A stretch of 9,626 nucleotides of DNA from JBCBKZ01 sp039026975 (GCA_039026975.1 JBCCLI010000244.1:1-9626); one strand, 5' to 3'. Counted from the first letter of the stretch, positions 1 to 7,568 are shown. Notes: generated by a model not told the origin, from the sequence alone. Made by a program: numbers and translations.

Positions 1-164
1 AGTTTTTGTCCTTTCTGAAGTATATACACTAGATCTATATCACTTCCATCATGTTGAATATTTTCAGCATAGCTTCCAAACAAGCCTATTTCTTGGATAT
101 GAAATTCCTTCCCCAGAAATTTTTTCTGTTCTCTTAAAATGTTAAGGATTTCTTGAGTTCCCAT
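1..164 (-). CDS. MNT-type nucleotidyltransferase, N-terminal 54 residues (runs off the window)
   Basis: This is the first part of a small nucleotidyltransferase-fold protein; the 3' end lies beyond base 1. The visible 54 residues show the family signature: LFGSYAEN at about residues 28-35, where Gly-Ser (30-31) should hold the nucleotide triphosphate, followed by SDIDLV (41-46), whose Asp42 and Asp44 match the metal-binding pair. A short helical N-terminus precedes it, as in stand-alone MNT proteins of about 95-150 residues. The start is the ATG at 164-162; an in-frame TGA lies a few codons upstream and no other ATG lies between. It begins 51 bp after the metH stop with no terminator between them, so read-through from metH is possible. 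In the known family, such proteins are often antitoxins of HEPN/MNT pairs that modify the HEPN toxin. A HEPN partner cannot be seen here, so that role is inference; a lone nucleotidyltransferase of unknown target is the alternative. Confidence 0.8.
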   Translation of the reverse strand, partial: MGTQEILNILREQKKFLGKEFHIQEIGLFGSYAENIQHDGSDIDLVYILQKGQK

Positions 165-215
165 AAGAAAACATCATCTTGAATATCAACTGCATCCCCT
201 ATAAGTTAATTTTAT

Positions 216-3200
216 TTACTTATACGCCAAATAAGGGCTTAGCCATCTTTCCATTTCAGCAAGGGTATAGCCTTTACGCTCCGCATAAGAAGCTACCTGC
301 TCTTCAGTAATTTTACCTAGCCCAAAGTAGTGGGACTTTGGATGGGCAAAGTATAAGCCGCTTACGGAAGAGGCCGGATACATGGCCAGATTCTCTGTTA
401 AGCTGATTCCGGTATGTTTCTCTACATCCAGCAGCTTGAAGAGGGTAATCTTCTCCGTATGATCTGGATTGGCTGGGTATCCAGGCGCAGGACGAATTCC
501 ATCATAGGCTTCCTTGATGAGCTCCTTATTTTCAAAAGTCTCATCTGCAGCATATCCCCAAATTTCTCTCCTTACTTTTTTGTGCATAAGCTCAGCAAAA
601 GCCTCAGCAAGTCTGTCTGCCAATGCTTTCAACATAATGCTACTGTAATCATCATGCTGAGCTTCAAACTCTTCCAACTTGGTTTCTATGCCCTCTCCTA
701 CCGTAACAGCAAAACCTCCCATATAATCACAAATTCCGTACTCCTTAGGTGCCAGGAAGTCAGAAAGGCATACATTAGAACCCCCACTTTTGGCTGCCTG
801 CTGTCTGAGATTGTAGAAATTGGCAATGACATCTTCCTGGCTTTCATCCAGGTAGACCTCTATGTCATCTTCATCTACCGTATTTGCCGGGAAAAGGCCT
901 ACTACCGCATGTGCTGTTAACCACTTTCCCTCTATAATCTGCTTCAGCATGGCCTGTGCATCTGCGAATAGCTTTTTAGCTTCCTCCCCTTTATTCGGAT
1001 CATCAAAGATCTTGGGATAACGGCCTTTTAATTCCCATGAATAGAAGAATGGCGTCCAGTCTATATATTCGCTTATCTCTTGTAGGTCAAAGTTTCTGAA
1101 GGCCTTAATTCCTAAGCTATTAGGAGGGGTAGGTAAGCCCTGGTCCCAGTCTACTTCAAACTTGTTTGATCGGGCCTCTTCTAGGCTGAAGTAGGATTTC
1201 TCTTTTTGCCTTCTTTGGTGCCCTTCCCTTAGTTTATCGTATTCTTCCCTTACATTCTGCGTGTAGGTGAGAATATCCTCTTCTTCTCCCTGAATAAGTT
1301 GCTGAGCTACAGGCACAGACTTGGAGGCGTCCAGTACGTGAATGACAGGTCCTTCATACTTTGGAGCTATTTTGACGGCCGTATGGATACGGGAGGTGGT
1401 GGCCCCTCCTATCAGTAGAGGCGTATCCATTCCTCTCTTTTGCATCTCTTCCGCTATGTATACCATTTCATCGAGAGAGGGCGTGATCAGGCCACTCAGT
1501 CCTATAATGTCTACTTGCTCTTCTACTGCTTTATCCAGAATAGTATCCATAGGTACCATAACCCCCAAGTCTACTACTTCAAAGTTATTACAGGCGAGCA
1601 CTACGCCTACTATATTCTTCCCAATATCATGTACATCTCCTTTCACGGTAGCCATCAGTACCTTCCCTACCCCACGATGACTAGTAACTTCTCCTGCAGC
1701 AGCAGCTGCGGCTTTTTCTTCTTCCATAAAGGGAAGTAGATAGGCCACGGCTTTTTTCATGACTCTGGCACTCTTCACCACTTGTGGAAGAAACATCTTC
1801 CCTTCCCCAAACAGGTCCCCTACTATGTTCATACCGTCCATTAGCGGGCCTTCTATTACCTCTAAAGGTCTAACAACCGACTGTCTGGCCAGCTCAGTAT
1901 CTTCCTCTATATAATCTATTATCCCATTCACCAGGGCATGACTCAGTCTCTCTCTTACCGGCTTCTCTCGCCAGCTCAGATCAACTATCCTGGTTTTTCC
2001 ACTCTGCTTAACTGTATCTGCAAATTCTACTAGCCGCTCAGTGGCATCCTCTCTCCTGTTTAGCACTACATCCTCCACTCTTTCTAGTAGGTCTGCCGGT
2101 ATATCTTCATAGACCTGCAGCATACCGGCATTCACTATACCCATATCCATCCCCGCTTTGATAGCATGGTAGAGGAAAACAGCATGGATAGCTTCTCTCA
2201 CAGCATTATTACCTCTAAAGGAAAAAGAAACATTACTGACGCCTCCACTTACCAGTGCGTGTGGAAGATTTTTCTTTATCCAGTGGGTAGCTTCTATGAA
2301 ATCCACTGCATAATTATTGTGTTCCTCTATTCCTGTAGCTATCGCAAAAATATTAGGATCAAAGATGATATCCCATGGATGGAATCCTACCTTTTTAGTG
2401 AGAATATGATAAGCTCGCTCGCAGATTTCTATTTTTCTCTGGAAGGTATCAGCCTGCCCTTTTTCATCAAAAGCCATGACTATTACGGCAGCTCCATACC
2501 TCCTGACTTTAGTAGCCTGTTCTATAAACAGTTCTTCGCCTTCCTTTAGAGAGATAGAGTTTACTACTCCTTTTCCTTGAATGCACTTAAGCCCCTCTTC
2601 TATCACTTCCCACTTAGAAGAGTCTATCATGACAGGCACCCGAGCTATATCTGGTTCCGCAGCCAATAAATTCAGAAAACGGGTCATGGCAGCCTTAGAA
2701 TCCAGCATCCCCTCATCCATGTTCACATCTATGATCTGGGCTCCTCCTTCTACCTGCTGCCGAGCTACTGAGAGGGCTTCCTCATATTTATTCTCCTTTA
2801 CAAGTCGAGCAAATCGACGGGAACCGGTAACATTGGTCCGCTCTCCTATATTGACAAAGTTCGTATTCTCATTAATGACAAGAGGTTCCAGCCCACTTAA
2901 GTTAGGTAAGCTTATCTCATCAGGGATCACTCTTGGTTGAAATTCTGTGGTGACTTCTGCTATGGCTTTGATATGGTCAGGCGTACTTCCACAGCAGCCC
3001 CCAACTATATTGACTATCCCCTCTTCCAGGAAGGGCCTAATTAGCTCTGCCATCTGGTAAGGCGTTTCGTCGTACTGCCCAAACTCATTAGGGAGACCAG
3101 CATTAGGATAAGCACTTACAGGCACATTCGCTAGACGAGATAAGTCCTTTACATATTGCTTTAGCTGCTTAGCACCCAGGGCACAATTCAAACCCACACT

Positions 3201-3938
3201 TAACAGGTCAGCATGAGAAATAGATACCCAGAAAGCTTCTGTGACCTGTCCTGAAAGGGTTCTTCCGCTAGCATCTGTGATGGTCCCTGAAACCATAATA
3301 GGAATCCGCTCCTGTCTTTCTTCAGCCAGTTTTTCCACCGCATAAATAGCTGCCTTACAATTCAGAGTGTCAAAGACTGTCTCTATCAATAACACATCCG
3401 CTCCCCCATCCATAAGCCCCTTCGCCTGTTCATAATAAGCTTCCATTAAGTCGTCAAAGCTTACAGCCCTAAACCCTGGATCATTTACGTCAGGGGAGAG
3501 AGAAGCAGTCCTGTTGGTAGGTCCCATAGCACCTGCCACAAAGCGGGGGCGCTCAGAATCTATAAGATTGAACTCATTGACTACTTCCCTGGCTAATCTA
3601 GCAGACTCATAATTTAGCTCGTATACTAGCTCCTCCATCTGGTAATCTTCCATAGAAATGGAGGTACTGCTGAAACTATTTGTCTCAATGATGTCCGCTC
3701 CAGCATTCAAGTATTCTCTATGGATATCCTTAATGATATCTGGCTGGGTGAGAGATAGAAGGTCATTATTTCCCTTTTGTTGGCCAGGATGATCTTTAAA
3801 TCGCTCCCCTCGATAGTCCTCCTCTGAGAGTTTATGCCGCTGGATCATGGTCCCCATGGCACCATCCAACATTAGTATCCGAGACTTGAGCAGGTCATGA
3901 ATTTGTGCTTTTACTGACTTTCTGGTTTCAATACTCAT
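216..3938 (-). CDS. metH: Cobalamin-dependent methionine synthase MetH, full length
   Basis: MetH transfers the methyl group of 5-methyl-tetrahydrofolate to homocysteine through cobalamin, giving methionine and tetrahydrofolate in the cytoplasm. All four modules are present in 1240 residues (E. coli has 1227). The homocysteine domain (about 10-335) carries zinc ligands Cys252 (GLNCALG) and Cys315-Cys316 (GGCCGS). The pterin domain (about 345-620) has NIGERTNVTGS at 363-373. A four-helix cap (about 640-745) contains LFGEGKMFLPQVV. The B12 domain has DVHDIG at 768-773, with His770 as the cobalt ligand, plus GLSGLITPS and LIGGATTS. The reactivation domain (about 905-1235) has DWTPFF and the AdoMet-binding RPAPGYP at 1149-1155, so the enzyme should be repairable by AdoMet and a reductant. 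I start at the ATG at 3938, which matches the family N-terminus; the frame extends 15 codons to a TTG at 3983. An alanine-rich stretch (about 743-748) links cap and B12 domain. No cobalamin or SAM riboswitch is seen in the 140 bp upstream. Confidence 0.98.
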   Translation of the reverse strand: MSIETRKSVKAQIHDLLKSRILMLDGAMGTMIQRHKLSEEDYRGERFKDHPGQQKGNNDLLSLTQPDIIKDIHREYLNAGADIIETNSFSSTSISMEDYQMEELVYELNYESARLAREVVNEFNLIDSERPRFVAGAMGPTNRTASLSPDVNDPGFRAVSFDDLMEAYYEQAKGLMDGGADVLLIETVFDTLNCKAAIYAVEKLAEERQERIPIMVSGTITDASGRTLSGQVTEAFWVSISHADLLSVGLNCALGAKQLKQYVKDLSRLANVPVSAYPNAGLPNEFGQYDETPYQMAELIRPFLEEGIVNIVGGCCGSTPDHIKAIAEVTTEFQPRVIPDEISLPNLSGLEPLVINENTNFVNIGERTNVTGSRRFARLVKENKYEEALSVARQQVEGGAQIIDVNMDEGMLDSKAAMTRFLNLLAAEPDIARVPVMIDSSKWEVIEEGLKCIQGKGVVNSISLKEGEELFIEQATKVRRYGAAVIVMAFDEKGQADTFQRKIEICERAYHILTKKVGFHPWDIIFDPNIFAIATGIEEHNNYAVDFIEATHWIKKNLPHALVSGGVSNVSFSFRGNNAVREAIHAVFLYHAIKAGMDMGIVNAGMLQVYEDIPADLLERVEDVVLNRREDATERLVEFADTVKQSGKTRIVDLSWREKPVRERLSHALVNGIIDYIEEDTELARQSVVRPLEVIEGPLMDGMNIVGDLFGEGKMFLPQVVKSARVMKKAVAYLLPFMEEEKAAAAAAGEVTSHRGVGKVLMATVKGDVHDIGKNIVGVVLACNNFEVVDLGVMVPMDTILDKAVEEQVDIIGLSGLITPSLDEMVYIAEEMQKRGMDTPLLIGGATTSRIHTAVKIAPKYEGPVIHVLDASKSVPVAQQLIQGEEEDILTYTQNVREEYDKLREGHQRRQKEKSYFSLEEARSNKFEVDWDQGLPTPPNSLGIKAFRNFDLQEISEYIDWTPFFYSWELKGRYPKIFDDPNKGEEAKKLFADAQAMLKQIIEGKWLTAHAVVGLFPANTVDEDDIEVYLDESQEDVIANFYNLRQQAAKSGGSNVCLSDFLAPKEYGICDYMGGFAVTVGEGIETKLEEFEAQHDDYSSIMLKALADRLAEAFAELMHKKVRREIWGYAADETFENKELIKEAYDGIRPAPGYPANPDHTEKITLFKLLDVEKHTGISLTENLAMYPASSVSGLYFAHPKSHYFGLGKITEEQVASYAERKGYTLAEMERWLSPYLAYK

Positions 3939-3980
3939 AGGTAAGTACCTTACTATATTTTCCTCAAAAAGATCAACAGA

Positions 3981-4011
3981 CAATCATACTGAAAAACGAC
4001 CAGCTAAGAAA
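3981..4011 (-). promoter_or_regulatory. Weak candidate promoter for metH
   Basis: On the minus strand, TATGATTG (3988-3981) resembles the Bacteroidota -7 box TAnnTTTG with one mismatch. TTTC (4011-4008) lies 19 bp upstream in place of the -33 TTTG. Transcription would start near 3976, giving a leader of about 38 nt. Two mismatches make this tentative; metH may also be transcribed from hemE. Confidence 0.3.
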
Positions 4012-4022
4012 TATCTATTTCG

Positions 4023-4071
4023 CCCCTAGACAAACAATCTACTAGTAGGGATATTCTCTCTTATCTAAGGG
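4023..4071 (-). other. Possible RNA stem in the hemE-metH gap
   Basis: On the minus strand CCCTTAGATAA (4071-4061) can pair with TTGTCTAGGGG (4033-4023) over 11 positions, including two G-U pairs, around a 27-nt loop. The loop holds the perfect palindrome CTACTAGTAG (4039-4048). No T-run follows, so it is not a standard intrinsic terminator. It could be a processing or attenuation element between hemE and metH, or chance pairing. Confidence 0.3.
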
Positions 4072-4078
4072 ATTTCTC

Positions 4079-5122
4079 CTAAGAATTGTAGCGAAATTCC
4101 TTGACCGTTTGTACTAGTAGCTTGAGCTTATCAGGCTTCATATCTGGATACATGCCATGTCCCAGGTTGACGATATGTCTTCCCTTGGGAAACTTATTCA
4201 TAAGGGCCTTTGTTCTGGTTACAATCACTTCATCAGGTGCGTAAACAATACATGGATCCAGGTTACCCTGGAAGGCTTGCTTTTTTACGTGTTCCATAGC
4301 AAAAGCAGCTTCAGTCTGCCAATCTAGCCCAATGACCTGACAGTCTAACTCGGCAAGTGATGACAAGGCAAAGAATGCCCCTTTAGCAAATACTATCTTA
4401 GGAACCTCCTGAATAGCGTCGCAAATTCTCTTTATGTAAGGCAAACCAAATTCATGGTAGGTATCTACGTCCAGGATTCCTGCCCAGGAATCAAATATCT
4501 GGATGATATCCACTCCTGCAGCTACCTGGCCCTTCAGATAGATAATGGTAGCCTCTGTGATTTTTTCTAGCAGTGAGTGAGAGAATACAGCATCCTGGTA
4601 CAGGAGGGACTTAGGTACAGGGAAGGTTTTAGATCCACTTCCTTCTGTCATATAACAGAAGATGGTCCACGGGGCTCCTGCAAATCCAATGAGTGGGACT
4701 CTCCCGTTCAATTCTTTCTTTACTATGTTAAGGGCTTCATATGTGTCATTTAGGTTACTCTCCGCTGCAACAGGATGTAATCCTTTCAGCTCCTGGGAGT
4801 TCCTAACGGTAGAGGGGAAGAAGGGTCCTTTACCTGGAATCATCTGATAAGGTAGGCCTATGGCCTCAGGTATTACCAGTATGTCTGAAAAGATGATGGC
4901 AGCATCTACCCCTATAATGTCTACCGGTTGGAGGGTGACCTCTGCAGCCAGTTCAGGCTGCTTTATCATGGCCCTAAAACTTCCCGCTTTTTTTCTTACT
5001 GCCATATACTCTGGCAGGTACCTTCCAGCCTGACGCATAATCCAAACTGGCGGTCTTTCTACCTCTTTTCCATTAGCTACTTGCAGTAAGAGCTCATTTT
5101 TCAGCAATGCGGTTTGATTCAT
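4079..5122 (-). CDS. hemE: Uroporphyrinogen III decarboxylase HemE
   Basis: HemE removes the four acetate carboxyls of uroporphyrinogen III to give coproporphyrinogen III, the committed step towards protoporphyrin and haem, in the cytoplasm. The 347-residue length is typical. The N-terminal signature PPVWIMRQAGRYLPEY (24-39) contains Arg30 and Arg34, which match the substrate-binding arginines of the family. IIFSDIL gives the key aspartate Asp80, GAPWTIFCYM gives Tyr157, and NLGHG gives His322, so all recognised active-site residues are present. QIFDSWAG, GLDWQT and GNLDP are further family blocks. The ATG at 5122 is the only start compatible with the conserved N-terminus. No Shine-Dalgarno sequence is present, because the promoter box ends 4 nt upstream (see the promoter entry). 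It follows the ompA-like gene after a terminator, so it is probably its own transcription unit, possibly running on into metH. Confidence 0.98.
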   Translation of the reverse strand: MNQTALLKNELLLQVANGKEVERPPVWIMRQAGRYLPEYMAVRKKAGSFRAMIKQPELAAEVTLQPVDIIGVDAAIIFSDILVIPEAIGLPYQMIPGKGPFFPSTVRNSQELKGLHPVAAESNLNDTYEALNIVKKELNGRVPLIGFAGAPWTIFCYMTEGSGSKTFPVPKSLLYQDAVFSHSLLEKITEATIIYLKGQVAAGVDIIQIFDSWAGILDVDTYHEFGLPYIKRICDAIQEVPKIVFAKGAFFALSSLAELDCQVIGLDWQTEAAFAMEHVKKQAFQGNLDPCIVYAPDEVIVTRTKALMNKFPKGRHIVNLGHGMYPDMKPDKLKLLVQTVKEFRYNS

Positions 5123-5126
5123 GCCG

Positions 5127-5156
5127 CAAATTTACACTAGTAGGTGGATAAACAAA
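5127..5156 (-). promoter_or_regulatory. hemE promoter (-33 TTTG, -7 TAAATTTG), likely leaderless
   Basis: On the minus strand TTTG (5156-5153), an 18-bp spacer and TAAATTTG (5134-5127) match the Bacteroidota major sigma-factor consensus without mismatch. Only CGGC separates the -7 box from the hemE ATG, so transcription should begin at or within a base or two of the start codon. The -33 box is the end of the T-tract of the upstream terminator. The spacer contains CTACTAGT, also found upstream of metH. Confidence 0.7.
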
Positions 5157-5182
5157 AAAAGGCTACCTACCGGCAGCCTTTT
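5153..5182 (-). terminator. Intrinsic terminator of the ompA-like gene
   Basis: In the minus-strand transcript AAAAGGCTGCC (5182-5172), loop GGTA (5171-5168) and GGTAGCCTTTT (5167-5157) form an 11-bp stem with one G-U pair, followed by further T residues to 5154, giving a run of seven T. It begins 27 bp after the ompA-like stop codon. The plus strand also reads as a hairpin followed by TTTTATTTTT, so it could work in both directions. Confidence 0.88.
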
Positions 5183-5209
5183 ATTTTTAGGTTATTTCTT
5201 ACTCAGCTA

Positions 5210-6985
5210 TTATTTGACACAGTCAAATTCTACCCTTCTGTTAACATAGTGAAGGGGCTCTAGCTTAGGATTAGTCTTATTAGCAGGTAGATTTGGAATT
5301 ACTGCTTCAGCCTCTCCTTTATAATCTTTCTCAAACCGACCGGGATCTATTCCGAAGGTATTAGCGATGAAGCTTACCGCATTATCTACTCTTCTCTTAG
5401 ACAGGTCCAGGTTATACTCATCAGAGCTTCTGGAATCTGAGAATCCAGTAGCCTTAATTTTAAGGGCGGCATCAGATTTCATTAGCTGCGCTATGTAGTT
5501 TAGCTGTGGGTAGAACTCTGGTGCCACAATGTCCTTATCCAGTCCAAAGTATACAACTGGAAGAATACAGGGTGTTTCAAACTGTAAGGTATCAGGATTG
5601 ATAATAGGAATGGTAATCCCCTTAGCATCTACTAATACCCCTGGCTCAGAATTAGGTTCTTTATCAAAGCAATCAGGCACTCCATCTGCATCTGAGTCTA
5701 AGGCTACTCCTTTATTATCTACATCACATCCTTTAGGTGTGTAAGGCTGGTCATCCTCACTATCAGGGTATCCATCTCCATCACTGTCTTTGGCGCGTCC
5801 CTGGCTATCTACGATCATACCTGCAGGAGTATCTGGCTCAAGATCATACAGATCCGGCACCCCGTCATCATCTATGTCATCAGTAAGTCTAGACACAATG
5901 TTAACTGCTTCCCTGGCAGAACTATACACCTCTGTAAGTGGGTTATTCCACCATAGAGATTCCTCTCCGGGTCCCAGACGGAAGTGAATACCCAAAGTAG
6001 TGGTGCTGTAGCTATCAAAATCACGTGTTAAGGCTGTGCGGCTATTAGCAACATCTGCCCCTACCCCCTGTTCTGACCATCTTTGGCCATCTAACAGGTC
6101 GTCATTAGACCAAGCTATTCTATGCTCAAGTTCTAATTCTACTCTTCTGTTTACACGGAACCTCACACCTAATGCCCCGGTAAGTAGGGGATTAACTACA
6201 TAGTTACTATTCCCTATCTTAAAACCCTGTTCATCCCCATGCCCTTCTGCGTTAGTCTCATACGAGTCATCCAGCAAGTTCCTGAGGTCATCCAGCGTAT
6301 TCCGCTTGTTATCACTTATGCTAAAGGCATCATTAGGATCTGCTACAGCAGAACGTATTCCGCTAAAGTCATACGGTTGGCCGTTAGCATCCAATGCGTT
6401 GACATCTACGGTATATCCCATGAATCCTATCCCTCCAGCAGCATAAATATTCCATTTATTCTGCTCTTTGTAGAAGTTAATATTATTCAGATTGATCATC
6501 CCCTGAATGGAGAAGTCTCCATACCTCATTCTGTAGTTGTAGAACACTATCGGTGGGGATGCTCCTCCTGTGATTGCATTTACCTTCTGGGGAAAGTAAA
6601 GACTATTCCATGGGCTTTCATTGTGATTAGCGTATCCTTGTGAGGATCCATAATTAAGCCCTATAGTTTGGCCTAATCCTGCTTCAAACCTAACTGAGAA
6701 GGCGTGGCCTAGTGCTTTTCTGGCACTGACACCAAATCCAAATCCAGGTTGAGGTTTTACATCAGCGGACTGGTAGGCTAATCCACCTTTAATACCAATA
6801 GACCAGTTATTCCTGGGCTGTGGAGGAAAAAGATATTCTCCTTCCAGATAGTCTTGCATCTGGTCATAATCTTTTTCTTTAATATTCTTAAATCGTTCGT
6901 CTACGGGTTGATCCTGAGCGTTTACAGCTGGTGCAATGACTGAGCAGAGGAACACCAAAAACAGTAAGCGTCTAAATTTCTTCAT
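5210..6985 (-). CDS. OmpA-family outer-membrane protein: beta-barrel, thrombospondin type 3 repeats, peptidoglycan-binding domain
   Basis: This 591-residue protein probably anchors the outer membrane to peptidoglycan. A signal peptide (MKKF, hydrophobic core, VNA) should be cut after about Ala23. Residues about 60-338 show alternating Gly/aromatic strands of an outer-membrane beta-barrel, ending TLGIHFRLGPG. Three Asp-rich calcium-binding repeats of thrombospondin type 3 kind follow: DIDDDGVPDLYD (370-381), DSDGDGYPDSED (400-411) and DSDADGVPDCFD (430-441). The C-terminal OmpA domain (about 475-590) has GFSD in place of the common GHTD, then YNLDLSKRR and NRRVEF, so the Asp and Arg that grip diaminopimelate are kept. 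Four cysteines (420, 439, 473, 588) in the periplasmic half could form disulfides. The ATG at 6985 is preceded by AGAAGGA with a 5-nt spacer, the only strong Shine-Dalgarno in the window. It has its own promoter, a foldable leader and a terminator, so it is probably monocistronic. Orthology to a particular named OmpA subfamily is not settled. Confidence 0.95.
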   Translation of the reverse strand: MKKFRRLLFLVFLCSVIAPAVNAQDQPVDERFKNIKEKDYDQMQDYLEGEYLFPPQPRNNWSIGIKGGLAYQSADVKPQPGFGFGVSARKALGHAFSVRFEAGLGQTIGLNYGSSQGYANHNESPWNSLYFPQKVNAITGGASPPIVFYNYRMRYGDFSIQGMINLNNINFYKEQNKWNIYAAGGIGFMGYTVDVNALDANGQPYDFSGIRSAVADPNDAFSISDNKRNTLDDLRNLLDDSYETNAEGHGDEQGFKIGNSNYVVNPLLTGALGVRFRVNRRVELELEHRIAWSNDDLLDGQRWSEQGVGADVANSRTALTRDFDSYSTTTLGIHFRLGPGEESLWWNNPLTEVYSSAREAVNIVSRLTDDIDDDGVPDLYDLEPDTPAGMIVDSQGRAKDSDGDGYPDSEDDQPYTPKGCDVDNKGVALDSDADGVPDCFDKEPNSEPGVLVDAKGITIPIINPDTLQFETPCILPVVYFGLDKDIVAPEFYPQLNYIAQLMKSDAALKIKATGFSDSRSSDEYNLDLSKRRVDNAVSFIANTFGIDPGRFEKDYKGEAEAVIPNLPANKTNPKLEPLHYVNRRVEFDCVK

Positions 6986-6990
6986 AAAAT

Positions 6991-7091
6991 TCCTTCTGGT
7001 TTTATTTTTCTGGATAGCTAGGATATTTGAGAACTAGTGTAGAACCCTACACTTTCAGGCATGTGGCCATGAGTTGGAATCAAATAAAACC
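6991..7091 (-). promoter_or_regulatory. Foldable 5' leader of the ompA-like gene
   Basis: In the mRNA GGTTTTATTT (7091-7082) is perfectly complementary to AAATAAAACC (7007-6998), a 10-bp closing stem. Inside it AGTGTAG-GGTT-CTACACT (7053-7036) forms a perfect 7-bp hairpin with a 4-nt loop. The closing stem ends directly against the Shine-Dalgarno AGAAGGA (6997-6991), so folding could alter ribosome access or mRNA stability. The pairing is seen in the sequence; any regulatory role is inference. Confidence 0.4.
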
Positions 7092-7118
7092 TTTTCTTAG
7101 CTGAAGGCCTGATGAAAG

Positions 7119-7148
7119 CAAACTTATCAATTAGTGTTAGTAAACAAT
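7119..7148 (-). promoter_or_regulatory. Promoter of the ompA-like gene
   Basis: On the minus strand ATTG (7148-7145) and TAAGTTTG (7126-7119) are separated by 18 bp, the same spacing as at hemE. The -7 box fits TAnnTTTG exactly and the -33 box has one mismatch to TTTG. The start site would be near 7114, giving a 5' leader of about 130 nt. Confidence 0.6.
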
Positions 7149-7568
7149 AAAGTATGTTAGCTATTTTGGTAAATAGTAGTATATGCGAAGCTAAAAATAT
7201 CCTGATTCTCAGCTTATAAGCAACTTAAAAACGTCACCAAGAATGTAATTATTATTCCAAACATATAGTTTACGAAATCCCAATATATGGCTTTTTTAAA
7301 TAGCAAGCATTAGACCCTATTCTCCCGATAGGTTTCGCATTTATAAATCTACTCTACGGAGAAAGAAATCTTCCACATGGTATACTTAAAGCTACCTTCC
7401 CCCATCAAGAGATAATAAGTACGAAAAGACCTGTCGGTTACTTCTAAAAAATACCAAATTTACTCAACTCACAAGCGTAAAAATCAGAACGGAAGAAAAC
7501 TTTAATTGAATGGTTAAGGCCTACTCAGGAATGGTAAGATATGCTGTATAATTTGTTGGGAAAGAATG
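7149..7568. other. Gene-free AT-rich spacer between tRNA-Cys and the ompA promoter
   Basis: I see no convincing gene, RNA family, repeat array or copy of the tRNA 3' end here. Two minor items are present. On the minus strand 7459-7349 is a 36-codon open stretch between stops that begins IWYFLEVTDR and ends KISFSVE; its only ATG gives 18 residues (see findings). TATGTTTG (7265-7258) fits the -7 box but has no -33 box at proper spacing. Confidence 0.6.

Noticed and set aside
414..2940. Several open frames of 100-170 codons on the plus strand opposite metH
   Set aside because: They are antisense to conserved metH codons, show no recognisable domains and are explained by the reading frame of metH.
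3939..3983. Longer metH reading frame starting at TTG 3983
   Set aside because: The extra 15 residues have no counterpart in the family and overlap the candidate -7 box; ATG 3938 matches the MetH N-terminus.
3939..4078. Cobalamin or SAM riboswitch upstream of metH
   Set aside because: The gap is only 140 bp, too short for a cobalamin riboswitch, and I recognise no conserved core of either class.
7154..7219. 21-residue plus-strand ORF (MLAILVNSS...)
   Set aside because: Too short, no ribosome-binding site, no promoter on that strand and no recognisable sequence.
7258..7265. TATGTTTG as a second ompA promoter
   Set aside because: The -7 box fits but no TTTG or TTG lies 17-20 bp upstream; the 7119-7148 promoter is better.
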